Positions 8,891 to 17,400 of a stretch of 64,000 bases of DNA are shown one piece after another. The stretch is from positions 2,852,001-2,916,000 of the forward strand of contig NZ_CP090063.1 in assembly GCF_021391495.1 (NCBI RefSeq). The letters run 5' to 3'. Position numbers and translations under genes: made by a program. Within the stretch, counting starts at the first letter, position 1; each line of letters opens with the position of its first letter. This DNA comes from Amycolatopsis acidiphila. GTDB lineage: Bacteria > Actinomycetota > Actinomycetes > Mycobacteriales > Pseudonocardiaceae. The notes beneath the pieces are model-generated. The model ran no database searches. It had not been told where the DNA came from and saw only the letters and a list, made by a program, of their open reading frames with translations.

Positions 8891-9511
8891 TCAGTTCGCC
8901 AGGGGAGCCTCGAGCATGGCGAGCGCGTAGCGCGCCTGCTGCTCGGCGAGCTGGCCGCGGGACAGCCGGCCGTCGCGGTGGTACCAGTACGCCACGGCGG
9001 CGATCATCGACAGGATGGCCCGCGCGGCGTCCTTGCCGTAGGGCGTGCGGAATTCGCCGCCGGCGATGCCCTGCGCCACGATCTCCTCGAACAGCGCCTG
9101 GGTGGCGTCCCGTTCGGCGACGAGGCGTTGCCGGTCGCCCTGCTCGAGGTAGCGGACCTCGCTGGTGGCCACCACGGTCGCGACCTGGTGATCGACGACG
9201 AAGCCGACGTAGGCGCGCACGGCCTCGCGCATCCGGGACGCGGCGTCGTCGCCGGCCTCTTCGACGGCCCGCCGGACCCGGGCGTAGAGCTCGTCGTTCG
9301 CGTGCCGCAGGACTTCGGCGAGCAGTTGCGACTTCGACGGGAAGTAGTTGTAGAGGTTGGACAGGCCGGTGCCCGCGCCTTTCGCCACGTCGCGCATGGA
9401 GGCGCCGTTGAATCCCTTGGTGCCGAAGGCTTCGAGGGCGGCGTTCAGGATCGCGGCCTCGTTCCCGCGGCCGGTGTCGGCGATCAGGGTGGACGGGGAA
9501 CGACTGTTCAT
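8891..9511 (-). CDS. TetR/AcrR family transcriptional regulator
   Basis: 206 aa with the N-terminal TetR helix-turn-helix (ILNAALEAFGTKGFNGASMRDVAKGAGTG, split; recognition part LSNLYNYFPSK around residues 49-60). The C-terminal half is a helical ligand-binding domain. It is divergent from the acyl-CoA cluster and co-directional with the MFS gene. Two related palindromes flank it (8829-8850 and 9592-9608), consistent with one repressor controlling both sides. A fatty-acyl-CoA or aromatic-CoA ligand would fit the neighbours but is inference. No clear ribosome site precedes the ATG at 9511, so a leaderless or weakly translated message is possible. Confidence 0.9.
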   Translation of the reverse strand: MNSRSPSTLIADTGRGNEAAILNAALEAFGTKGFNGASMRDVAKGAGTGLSNLYNYFPSKSQLLAEVLRHANDELYARVRRAVEEAGDDAASRMREAVRAYVGFVVDHQVATVVATSEVRYLEQGDRQRLVAERDATQALFEEIVAQGIAGGEFRTPYGKDAARAILSMIAAVAYWYHRDGRLSRGQLAEQQARYALAMLEAPLAN

Positions 9512-9554
9512 GCGGTCAGGTTAGTGCATGCCCGCGTGGCTCCCTCTCCGTCGC

Positions 9555-9584
9555 TTGACAGCGGCGGAGACGGCGTGCTTACCT
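9555..9584 (+). promoter_or_regulatory. Possible promoter of the acyl-CoA operon
   Basis: A consensus -35 hexamer TTGACA is at 9555-9560. The best -10 at 17-18 bases is weak (TTACCT, 9579-9584). A TetR-like palindrome begins 8 bases further on, where a bound repressor would block initiation. Confidence 0.45.
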
Positions 9585-9591
9585 CCGAAGT

Positions 9592-9608
9592 AAGAACGTT
9601 CGTTCGTT
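9592..9608. promoter_or_regulatory. Second TetR-type operator before the acyl-CoA operon
   Basis: AAGAACGTTCGTTCGTT matches 14 of 17 positions of the perfect palindrome core at 8832-8848. It contains the dyad GAACGTTC. It lies just downstream of a TTGACA box and 30 bases before the first ATG of the operon. Confidence 0.65.
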
Positions 9609-9637
9609 CACGCGGACGGTGGACCGGAAGGACGGCC

Positions 9638-10534
9638 ATGAGCAGCACTGCCGCTGAAGTCCCGGAGGCACTGCACGGACCAGGAACGCGGGCTCCCTAC
9701 TTCGAGGACTTCGAGGTAGGCCAACGGTTCACCGGTCCCGAGCGGGTCTTCTCAGCGGCGGTCGTCGCGGCCTTCGCCGAGGTCAGCGGTGACGAGCACC
9801 CGCTGCACACCGAACACGGGCACTCCGCGGACGGGCGGCCGCTCGTGCACGGCCCGCTCGGCTTGTCGGGCTTCTTCGGCTGGCACCACCGGCTCGGCCT
9901 GTCCACGCATGTCGAGGCGGCCTTCGACACGCGGTGGCAGTACCTGGCCCCGCTGTACGTCGGAGACGCGGTCACCTACGAGATGACCGTGACCCGGTGC
10001 CGCCGCACCTCCGCGTTGACCAACGGGGTGATCGGGCGGCACGTCGTCGTGCGCAACCAGCACGGCACGGTGGTGCAGGAGGGGCAGACCTCGGCGCTGG
10101 TCACCGCCCGCGCGGCCGTCGACGACCACGAGTCGCGCCTCGGGCGGGCGTTTCCCACCGTGGCCTGGGGCCGCCGGCTCGCCGAGCGGCTGAACGAGGC
10201 CCCGGCGTTCACCGAGGCGACGGGCACCTGGGACGGGACGATCGGGCTCCGGTTCGACCTCGACCAGCTGCTCTTCCGCGTCTACCGGGGCCGGGTGATC
10301 GACTGCGGGCCCCGGACGCCCGACGGCCCGGCCTTCACGCTCGGCGCGCCGGACGTCGTCTGGACCGAGCTGATCACCGGACCGGCGAACGACTTCACCC
10401 AACGGGCCATGAAGGACCAGTTCACCGTGCACGGCAACGCCTATGAGTACCTCCGGCTGACGCGGGCGATCATTTCGCTCGTGGACGAGGCGCGAGTGCT
10501 GGCGGGCAGCCCGGCACCGCGGAAAGGCAACTGA
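9638..10534 (+). CDS. MaoC-like hot-dog dehydratase fused to an SCP2-like domain
   Basis: 298 aa. Residues about 15-165 look like a MaoC enoyl-CoA hydratase (YFEDFEVGQRFTGPERVFS, then FAEVSGDEHPLHTE and the HGPLGLSGFF stretch). Residues about 190-290 resemble a sterol carrier protein 2 domain (LFRVYRGRVIDCG, FTVHGNAYEYLRLTRAI). It would hydrate or dehydrate an acyl-CoA, with the SCP2 part possibly holding a lipid chain. ATG at 9638 follows GGAAGGA (9626-9632); the longer open frame to 8978 is antisense to tetR. It is the first gene of the operon, 3 bases before the hydrolase. The SCP2 call is from pattern alone. Confidence 0.8.
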   Translation: MSSTAAEVPEALHGPGTRAPYFEDFEVGQRFTGPERVFSAAVVAAFAEVSGDEHPLHTEHGHSADGRPLVHGPLGLSGFFGWHHRLGLSTHVEAAFDTRWQYLAPLYVGDAVTYEMTVTRCRRTSALTNGVIGRHVVVRNQHGTVVQEGQTSALVTARAAVDDHESRLGRAFPTVAWGRRLAERLNEAPAFTEATGTWDGTIGLRFDLDQLLFRVYRGRVIDCGPRTPDGPAFTLGAPDVVWTELITGPANDFTQRAMKDQFTVHGNAYEYLRLTRAIISLVDEARVLAGSPAPRKGN

Positions 10535-10537
10535 CTG

Positions 10538-11365
10538 ATGAAGGCGAACTACCTCGACGTGGGTGGTACCCGGTCTTTCGTGCTCGAAGAGGGGCACGGG
10601 CAGCCGGTCCTCTGCTTGCACACCGCCGGGCAGAGCGGTGTCCAGTGGCGCGACGTGCAGTCGGAGCTCGCCGCGCTCGGCTATCGCGTCATCGTTCCCG
10701 ACCTGCCCGGGCACGGCCGCTCCGAGCCGGCACCGGCCGGACCGGTGCGCGACCTGGCCGTCTACGCCGCGTGGTGCGAGGAGCTCATCGACCGCCTGGA
10801 GCTCGAGCGTCCGTTCGTGGTGGGCTGCTCCATCGGCGGGGCGATCACGCTGCAGCTCGCCGTGCGACGGGGTGACCGTCTCGCCGGAGCGGTCGCCATG
10901 GCGGCGCACGGCGGTACCGACGCCGGAGCCCAGAAGCTCACCGTGCGCGGCCTCGAGCGCGAGCTCGTGGACTCGGCCGCGCCGAGCCGTTCGGACCGCA
11001 CCTATTTCGGGACGCTCGCGGTGGTCGGCAGCCGGGTGCCCGCGGACCGGGCCGAGCTCATCGCCAGGATGCACCGGCGCGAGGACCCCGAGATCTCCAA
11101 CAGCGATCTCATCGGCTGGGTCACCCACGATGTCCGGTCGCAGCTGCCGACCGTCGCGTGCCCCGTGCACCTCGTGGTGGGCGCCGACGACCTGTGGCTC
11201 GATCCCGCCGACGTGCGGGTCGCCGCCGACCTCGTTCCGGGCGCTCGGTACACGCTGCTGGACGGCATCGGCCACTACCCGATGGAAGAGCTGGGCGACG
11301 CGTTCGCGCCGACATTGCACGGGTGGCTCACCGGGCTCGGGGACCGGACGGAGGCTCGCGCGTGA
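10538..11365 (+). CDS. Alpha/beta hydrolase
   Basis: 275 aa, a full-length soluble alpha/beta hydrolase. The nucleophile elbow is GCSIG (Ser98), the acid is Asp217 or Asp218 in VVGADD, and the base is His246 in GIGHYP. The oxyanion region is LHTAG at 27-31, and PDLPGHGRS at 54-62 is the usual cap-proximal motif. Relatives include ring-fission C-C hydrolases (MhpC/BphD) and 3-oxoadipate enol-lactonase, which fits a catabolic operon. It is 3 bases after the MaoC-SCP2 gene, and its stop overlaps the GTG of the CoA ligase (GTGA). The substrate is not deducible. Confidence 0.85.
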   Translation: MKANYLDVGGTRSFVLEEGHGQPVLCLHTAGQSGVQWRDVQSELAALGYRVIVPDLPGHGRSEPAPAGPVRDLAVYAAWCEELIDRLELERPFVVGCSIGGAITLQLAVRRGDRLAGAVAMAAHGGTDAGAQKLTVRGLERELVDSAAPSRSDRTYFGTLAVVGSRVPADRAELIARMHRREDPEISNSDLIGWVTHDVRSQLPTVACPVHLVVGADDLWLDPADVRVAADLVPGARYTLLDGIGHYPMEELGDAFAPTLHGWLTGLGDRTEARA

Positions 11366-13011
11366 GCGAGTCCGGGACACCCACGCTCGTCGATCTGCTC
11401 ACCGAGGTCGTCGCCGCCGATCCCGGCGCGGTCGTGGTCATCGACACCCATGGCAGTCCTCGCCGCACCACCCGTGGTGAGTTCTGGCGCCGGACAGTCG
11501 CGCTTCGCGACGACCTGCGTGCGCGAGGTGTGGGCCGAGGCGACTGCCTGGGGGTGTGGCTGCCCAACTGGTCGGGCTCCCTGGTGTGGCAGTTCGCCGC
11601 GGCCGCACTGGGTGCGCATGTCATCGGGATCAACACCCGCTACGGCGTCGCCGACGTCGCGCACGTCCTGGCCAAGGCACAGCCCAAGGTCGTCGCGGTC
11701 GCCCACGAGTTTCTCGGGCTGGACCTGGCCGGGCGCCTGCGGGCGGCGGTCACGGAAGCGGATTGCCTCCCGCCTTCCGTCGCCGTGATCAGCGCGCCCG
11801 GCGCCGCTCCCGCGGCGGACGAGGCGCTTCCCGCCTACGACGTCGGCGCCGGAGCGTGGGTGCCGTCGCCGCCGTCGGCCGAGCTGGATCTCGGTGCCCT
11901 CAGCGGCGCACCGGACGAGATGGCGGTCGCGTTCACGACTTCCGGTTCGACCGGCAGGCCGAAGCTCGCCGCCCACCGCAGCAGCGCCGTGGCCCGGCAT
12001 GCCAGGGCCGTGGCCGAGGCCGGCGGCTGGGACGAAACCTCGGTGAGCCTCATCGTCCTGCCGTTGTCCGGGGTTTTCGGGTTCGTCCCGGCGCTCGCGG
12101 CGATCGCCGGTGGTGGCGCCGTGCTGCTGGAGCCCAGCTTCGACCCGGCCCTGGTCCTGCGGCACATGGAAGAGTTCGCGGTCTCGCATCTGGCCGGCGC
12201 CGACGACATCAGCGGCCGGCTGATGGCAGCCTGGCGTGCGCGCCCGGCCGACCTCAAGGCGTGGCGGCGTCTGCTGATCGGCGACTTCTACGGCAACTCC
12301 ATGCAGGTATCCGCGTGGGCTGAGTCGGAGACCGGCACGCCCGTGTTCGGTATCTACGGCTCGAGCGAGGTTTTCGCCCTCACGGCCTTCTGGCGCGAGC
12401 ACGATCCGGCCCCGGCCCGGTGGCGCGGCGGTGGCCGCCCGGTGTCCGCCGGAATCGAGGTTCGTGCCGTCGACCCGTTCAGCGGAGAGCCCGCCACCGG
12501 CGACGAGCCCGGCGAACTGCAGTTCCGCGGGTACCACGTGGTCGACACCTATCTCGGCGACGCCGACGGCGCGATCCGCCGGGGCTCGTTCACCGACGAC
12601 GGCTGGTTCCGCTCCGGCGACCTCGGCACCGTCCGCCCCGACGGGTCGTTCCACTACCTCTGCCGGATGGGCGACTCCCTGCGGCTCAAGGGATTCCTGG
12701 TCGAACCCGCCGAGATCGAGAACCGGCTGGCCGAGCACCCTTCGGTCGCCCGGACGAAGGTCGTCGGCCTCACGGTCGACGGTGAGACGAGCGCCATCGC
12801 CTTCGTGGAGCCCGTTCCTGGCAGTGCGCCCGACCCGGCCGAGCTGCGCGCCTGGTGCGCCTCGACGCTGGCGAAGTTCAAGGTTCCCCGGACCGTGCAC
12901 CTGATCTCCGAGATGCCGACGACCGTCGGCACCAACGGCGCGAAGATCCGTGCGGCCGCCCTGCGCGAGCTCGCGGAACAGCTCGCGACCCCACGTCAGG
13001 AGGTCGACTGA
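11362..13011 (+). CDS. AMP-forming acyl-CoA synthetase
   Basis: 549 aa, standard for the ANL adenylate-forming family. Motifs in order are TTSGSTGRPK (ATP loop), GIYGSSEV (adenine site), DDGWFRSGDLG, GFLVEPAEIE (hinge) and NGAKIRAAAL, whose Lys would form the thioester-step contact. It activates a carboxylic acid to acyl-CoA in the cytoplasm. GTG at 11362 overlaps the upstream stop and has GGAGG about 9 bases before it; the longer frame from 11158 is spurious. It is followed directly by the thiolase (TGA then ATG with no gap). The operon suggests a substrate that then undergoes beta-oxidation. Confidence 0.9.
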   Translation: MSESGTPTLVDLLTEVVAADPGAVVVIDTHGSPRRTTRGEFWRRTVALRDDLRARGVGRGDCLGVWLPNWSGSLVWQFAAAALGAHVIGINTRYGVADVAHVLAKAQPKVVAVAHEFLGLDLAGRLRAAVTEADCLPPSVAVISAPGAAPAADEALPAYDVGAGAWVPSPPSAELDLGALSGAPDEMAVAFTTSGSTGRPKLAAHRSSAVARHARAVAEAGGWDETSVSLIVLPLSGVFGFVPALAAIAGGGAVLLEPSFDPALVLRHMEEFAVSHLAGADDISGRLMAAWRARPADLKAWRRLLIGDFYGNSMQVSAWAESETGTPVFGIYGSSEVFALTAFWREHDPAPARWRGGGRPVSAGIEVRAVDPFSGEPATGDEPGELQFRGYHVVDTYLGDADGAIRRGSFTDDGWFRSGDLGTVRPDGSFHYLCRMGDSLRLKGFLVEPAEIENRLAEHPSVARTKVVGLTVDGETSAIAFVEPVPGSAPDPAELRAWCASTLAKFKVPRTVHLISEMPTTVGTNGAKIRAAALRELAEQLATPRQEVD

Positions 13012-14229
13012 ATGCGAGAAGTGGTCATCTGCGATCCGGTCCGCACACCGGTCGGGGTGGACGGCGGGATGTTCAGCGGCCTCACCGCCGCGGACCTCGC
13101 CACCCAGGCACTGCGAGGACTGATGAGCCGCACCGGCCTGGGGGAGGGGGACGTCGACGACGTCGTCCTCGGCTACTGCTATCCGACGAGCGAAGCTCCC
13201 GCGATCGGCCGGGTCGCCGCGCTCAACGCCGGGTTGGGTACCGGGGTCGCCGGTATGCAGCTCGACCGGCGCTGCGGTTCCGGGCTGCAGGCTGTCCTGC
13301 AGTCGGCGTTGACGGTGGGACAGGGCTGGGCGGACGTCATCGTCGCCGGCGGGGTCGAGGCGATGAGCCAGGCCGAGTACTACGCCCTCGGCCTGCGGAC
13401 GGGGGTGCGAGGCGAAAAGCTCGAGCTGGTGAACCGCATCGCGCGTGGCCGGACCACCGCCGGCGGAACCCACTTCCCCGTCCCCGGCGGGATGCTCGAG
13501 ACCGCCGAGAATCTGCGGGCCGAGTACGCCGTCAGCCGGGAGGAACAGGACGAGTTCGCCCTCGCGTCCCAGGAAAAGGCCGTCGCCGCAACGAAAACAG
13601 GCGCGTTCACCGACGAGATCGTGCCGGTGACGGTGCCCGCCACCCGGCGTGCGCCCGCGTCGGTCATCTCGCTCGACGAACATCCCCGGCCGGGTTTGAC
13701 CATGGCGGACCTGGCACGCCTGCGGCCGGTCCGGCTCGCCGAGGACCCGGAATCGACGGTGACCGCCGGCAACGCCTGCGGGCAGAGCGACGGTGCGGCG
13801 CTCAGCGTTGTCACGACGGCGGAGAAGGCGGCGGAACTCGGGCTCACGCCCTATCTGCGCATCGTCTCCTCCGCGGTGGCGGGCGTCCCGCCCCGGATCA
13901 TGGGCATCGGCCCGGTGCCCGCCGTGGCCAAGGCACTCGACCGGGCCGGGCTGACGCTGGCCGACATCGACCTCATCGAGGTCAACGAGGCGTTCGCGGT
14001 GCAGGTCATCGCGTGTCTTCGGGAGTGGAAGTGCACGGCCGCCGACCACGAGCGCCTCAACGTGAACGGGTCCGGCATCTCGCTGGGCCATCCCGCGGGC
14101 GCGACCGGCGCGCGCATCCTGGCCACACTCGCCCACGAGATGCGCCGCCGCGGCAGCCGCTACGGTCTCGAGACCATGTGCATGGGCGGCGGCCAGGGAC
14201 TCGCCACGATCTTCGAGCGTGTCGCATGA
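13012..14229 (+). CDS. Thiolase (acetyl-CoA acyltransferase)
   Basis: 405 aa, normal thiolase length. The acylated cysteine is Cys88 in DRRCGSGLQAV, followed by EVNEAFA, GHPAGATGAR and the C-terminal CMGGGQG motif carrying the second cysteine. It catalyses the last step of beta-oxidation, splitting a 3-ketoacyl-CoA with CoA. The ribosome site CAGGAGG (12997-13003) lies in the end of the ligase gene, and the ATG follows its stop without a gap. It overlaps the dehydrogenase start (ATGA). Together with the ligase, hydratase and dehydrogenase it covers most of a beta-oxidation round; no 3-hydroxyacyl-CoA dehydrogenase is seen in this operon. Confidence 0.93.
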   Translation: MREVVICDPVRTPVGVDGGMFSGLTAADLATQALRGLMSRTGLGEGDVDDVVLGYCYPTSEAPAIGRVAALNAGLGTGVAGMQLDRRCGSGLQAVLQSALTVGQGWADVIVAGGVEAMSQAEYYALGLRTGVRGEKLELVNRIARGRTTAGGTHFPVPGGMLETAENLRAEYAVSREEQDEFALASQEKAVAATKTGAFTDEIVPVTVPATRRAPASVISLDEHPRPGLTMADLARLRPVRLAEDPESTVTAGNACGQSDGAALSVVTTAEKAAELGLTPYLRIVSSAVAGVPPRIMGIGPVPAVAKALDRAGLTLADIDLIEVNEAFAVQVIACLREWKCTAADHERLNVNGSGISLGHPAGATGARILATLAHEMRRRGSRYGLETMCMGGGQGLATIFERVA

Positions 14230-15386
14230 CGCGCCACGACGGCGTCGAGCCGTTTCTGACCGAAGACCGGCTCGCGATCCAGGCCATGGCCCGCGAGTTC
14301 GCGATGCGCGAGGTGCTGCCGGTCGCCAACGAGCTCGACCCGGTCCACGGCGAGATCCCGATGAGCCTGCGCGAGAAGATGGCCGAACTGGGGTTCTTCG
14401 GCATCCTCATTCCCGAGGAGTACGGCGGTCTCGGGCTGGGGCTGGCCGAGTACGCGATCATCGTCGAGGAACTCGCGCGGGCCTGGATGAGCGTCGCCAG
14501 CCTCATCGCCCGCGGACAGCAGTTCACCGCGGGCTTCGACCAGGATCAGCGCGCGCGATACCTGCCGAAGATGGCCCGCGGGGAGTTCCTGAGCGCGTTC
14601 GCCCTGTCCGAGGCCGAAGCGGGTTCCGATGTGGCGAACATGAGCTGCCGGGCGGTTCCGGACGGGGACGGCTGGCGCATCAGCGGTCAGAAGATGTGGT
14701 GCACCTTCGCCGATGGTTCCGACTACCTCCAGGTGTTCGCGCGCACGGCCCCGGTGGATCCGCGGCACCGTTCCCGCGGCGTGACCTGCTTCCTGATGCC
14801 GAAACAGCGGGGCACCCTGCCGGAGGGCGTGCGGGGGACGCCGGTCCGCAAGATCGGCTACCACGGATGGAAGACCTGGGAGCTGTCCTTCGAGGATGCC
14901 TACTCCGACATCGTCGTGGGCAAGGAGGGCGAGGGCTTCCGGATCGCCATGGGAGATCTCGAGACCGCGCGGATCCACACCGCGGCCCGGGCTGTCGGGC
15001 TCGCCCGCGGCGCCCTGGAAGATTCGATCGCCTACGCGGGCGTACGAGTCCAGTTCGGCCGTCCCATCGGGGCGAACCAGGCGATCCGCTTCAAGATCGC
15101 GGACATGGCGGCGCAGATCGAGGCCGCGCGTGCGCTGATGTACCAGGTCTGCACGGAGGTGGACGCGGGACGGTCCGGTAACGTCAAGGCCTCGATGGTC
15201 AAGCTCGTGGCCTCCGAGATGGCCGAGCGGGTGACCAGCGAGGGCGTGCAGATCCACGGCGGCGCCGGGTACACCACCGACTTCCCGGTCGAACGCTACT
15301 GGCGGGACGCCCGCCTGACCAAGATTTTCGAAGGGACTTCGGAGATCCAGCTTAAGATCATCTCCGACTCGCTGCTGGGTCGATGA
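14226..15386 (+). CDS. Acyl-CoA dehydrogenase
   Basis: 386 aa, the usual length. LSEAEAGSD and the following WRISGQKMWCTFAD form the FAD/substrate region. VQFGRPIGANQAIRFKIADM is the C-terminal helix signature. The catalytic base is the Glu in KIFEGTSEIQ near the end, as in classical medium- and short-chain enzymes. It introduces the alpha-beta double bond in an acyl-CoA, passing electrons to an ETF that is not encoded nearby. ATG at 14226 overlaps the thiolase stop (ATGA), which excludes the long upstream frame. Confidence 0.93.
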   Translation: MTRHDGVEPFLTEDRLAIQAMAREFAMREVLPVANELDPVHGEIPMSLREKMAELGFFGILIPEEYGGLGLGLAEYAIIVEELARAWMSVASLIARGQQFTAGFDQDQRARYLPKMARGEFLSAFALSEAEAGSDVANMSCRAVPDGDGWRISGQKMWCTFADGSDYLQVFARTAPVDPRHRSRGVTCFLMPKQRGTLPEGVRGTPVRKIGYHGWKTWELSFEDAYSDIVVGKEGEGFRIAMGDLETARIHTAARAVGLARGALEDSIAYAGVRVQFGRPIGANQAIRFKIADMAAQIEAARALMYQVCTEVDAGRSGNVKASMVKLVASEMAERVTSEGVQIHGGAGYTTDFPVERYWRDARLTKIFEGTSEIQLKIISDSLLGR

Positions 15387-15399
15387 GGGAGGTGTGGCT

Positions 15400-16560
15400 G
15401 TGCGGGTGGCCATCGTCGGGGCGGGAATCGGCGGTCTGACGCTTGCGCTGGCACTGCGCCAGCACGGTATCGAGGCCCAAGTCTTCGAACAGGCGCCGGA
15501 GCTGCGCGAGGTCGGGGCGGCGGTCGCCCTGTCCGCCAACGGAACCCGGCTGCTGGAACGGCTGGGGCTCCGCGAGGAGCTGGCCGCCCATGCCGCGACT
15601 CCGACCGAGCTGATCTACCGGCACTGGCGCGACGGCGGACGCCTGGCCGCGCACCCGGTCGGCAGCTGGTATCGCGAACGCTTCGGGTACCCGTTCTACG
15701 GCATTCACCGGGTCGACTTCCAGCGGGTTCTGGGAACCGCATGGGGTTTCGACCAGGTGCGTACGGCGTGCCGGGTGCGCGGGGTGGTGGAGCGGCCCGA
15801 GGGCGTCCGGCTGGAGCTTCCCGACGGACCGAGCGATCCGGCGGACGTCGTGGTCGGCGCGGACGGAGCGCACTCGACCGTGCGGCAGTGGCTCACCGGG
15901 GCCGCGGACGCGGTCTATTCCGGCACCAGCGGGTTTCGCGGGCTGGTCCCCACCGCCCGGCTGGGCATGCTGCCCGATCCGCAGGCGATCCAGTTCTGGG
16001 TCGGCCCTGGCGGGCATCTGCTGCACTATCCGATCGGTTCGGGTGAGGTGATCAATTTCCTGGCCGTGGTCGAGGGGCCGGCGCACTGGACCGCGCCGAA
16101 CTGGGTGCTGCCGACTGCTCCCGCCGAAAACCTGGCTGCCTTCGCCGAGTGGCATCCGGCAGTGCGGACGATGATCGCCGAGGGAGCGCAGCCACAGCGC
16201 TGGGCGCTGTTCAGTCATCCGCCGCTCAACCACTGGAGCCGCGGCCGGGTCGTCCTGCTCGGCGATGCCGCACACGCGATGCTGCCACACCACGGCCAGG
16301 GCGCGAACCAGACCATCGAAGACGCGGTCACGCTCGCCGATTGTCTCGCCGAAGCACGGCCCGGCGAACTCGAAGCGGCACTGCGGCGGTACGAGGCGCT
16401 CCGCCGGACCCGGACCCGGCAGGTCGCCCGGAGCTCGTGGGTGACCTCCGGCCTCCTGCATCTGCCGGACGGACCGGCCGCGCGGCAGCGCGACCGGGAC
16501 CTGGCCGACCTGCCCGCGAACTTCGGCTGGATCCACGACTTCGACGCCCAGCGGGCGTAG
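15400..16560 (+). CDS. FAD-dependent aromatic hydroxylase (salicylate 1-hydroxylase-like)
   Basis: 386 aa single-component flavoprotein monooxygenase. It shows the N-terminal Rossmann motif VAIVGAGIGGLTLALAL, the DG region VVVGADGAHSTVRQWL, and GRVVLLGDAAHAMLPHHGQGANQ near residue 290. Relatives hydroxylate salicylate, 3-hydroxybenzoate or 6-hydroxynicotinate with NAD(P)H and oxygen. Two GTG starts compete: the one at 15394 lies one base from the GGGAGG ribosome site (15387-15392), whereas 15400 has a 7-base spacer and is preferred. It is the last gene of the operon. An aromatic hydroxylase here suggests the substrate has a ring as well as an acyl chain. Confidence 0.88.
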   Translation: MRVAIVGAGIGGLTLALALRQHGIEAQVFEQAPELREVGAAVALSANGTRLLERLGLREELAAHAATPTELIYRHWRDGGRLAAHPVGSWYRERFGYPFYGIHRVDFQRVLGTAWGFDQVRTACRVRGVVERPEGVRLELPDGPSDPADVVVGADGAHSTVRQWLTGAADAVYSGTSGFRGLVPTARLGMLPDPQAIQFWVGPGGHLLHYPIGSGEVINFLAVVEGPAHWTAPNWVLPTAPAENLAAFAEWHPAVRTMIAEGAQPQRWALFSHPPLNHWSRGRVVLLGDAAHAMLPHHGQGANQTIEDAVTLADCLAEARPGELEAALRRYEALRRTRTRQVARSSWVTSGLLHLPDGPAARQRDRDLADLPANFGWIHDFDAQRA

Positions 16561-17076
16561 CCGCGAATACCGCAGACGCACTCCGTCCGGGCCGCGGCCG
16601 ACCAGGTCCGCGCCGGGCAGGGCAACCCCTCTACTTGCGGAGATTCAGGGCGCCCCGCGTCCACAACTGCTTATGAGCACACCTGCTTTCAGCGGACTCG
16701 GTCTGCCCAAGACCCTTGCCGGCGCGCCGGCCGGGACGTCCTCGGCCGCCGCGGACATCGCGCTGAATGGACTCGCAAGCCGCGCTGAAGTTGACCCGGC
16801 CTCCTGCCGCCGGTGCCGCGGCATCGAAACCTTTCAAGTGGTGGTCAGCTCGTCGACGAGGCGGAGAGGAGCCGGTGGATGTCGTCATGGGTCGTACTGT
16901 GGAGGGTTTCCGCGACGATGTCGTCCCGCCGAATGTGCTCGTCGACGCGCCGCCCGGGATCGTCGGGGCGAACGTGACGGCCGCGATCACCGCGATCAGT
17001 GCCTTGGCGTGTGTGGTCACCGATGCGTTGGTCGGCGAAGGGCATGCGGTCGTCGATGCCGGGAAGCGACGATACA
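16561..17076. other. Gene-less stretch before the accessory region
   Basis: About 515 bases after the monooxygenase. Short open frames on both strands match no family I recognise and show no ribosome sites. It may hold remnants of a gene once divergent from the XRE regulator. No terminator is evident. Confidence 0.4.
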
Positions 17077-17079
17077 GTG

Positions 17080-17400
17080 ATGATCGTGCCGACCGGATCC
17101 AACGAGCTCGGGGAGTTCCTCAGGGCTCATCGTGCCCGCGTCGGCCCGGCGGAGGCCGGTTTGAAGGGCGGAGGCGACCGCAGGGTCGCCGGCCTGCGTC
17201 GCGAAGAGGTGGCCGTGCTCGCGGGCGTGAGCATCGACTATTACGCGCGGCTGGAACAAGGGCGGGAACGTAGCCCATCCGCTCAGGTGCTGATCGCGAT
17301 CGGGCAGGCGCTTCGGCTCGGCCCCGACGCGTGCGGTCACGTCTTCCGGCTCGCCGGGCCTGATGAACCGTCACGGGTTGGGGGCCGCTTCCTTTCATGA
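17080..17400 (+). pseudogene. XRE-family (MmyB-like) regulator truncated by an IS
   Basis: The frame starts MIVPTGSNELGEFLRAHR and contains a complete MmyB-type helix-turn-helix: LRREEVAVLAGVSIDYYARL then EQGRERSPS, a very characteristic actinobacterial signature. Full-length members are about 280 aa with a C-terminal ligand-binding domain. Here the frame stops after about 106 codons because it runs into an IS3 end near 17364 (from LAGPD onward). The DNA-binding half could still be made. Start is GTG 17077 or ATG 17080. Confidence 0.75.

Noticed and set aside
11275..14136. 953-codon minus-strand open frame opposite the ligase and thiolase
   Set aside because: Antisense shadow; the plus-strand genes have catalytic motifs and coupled starts.
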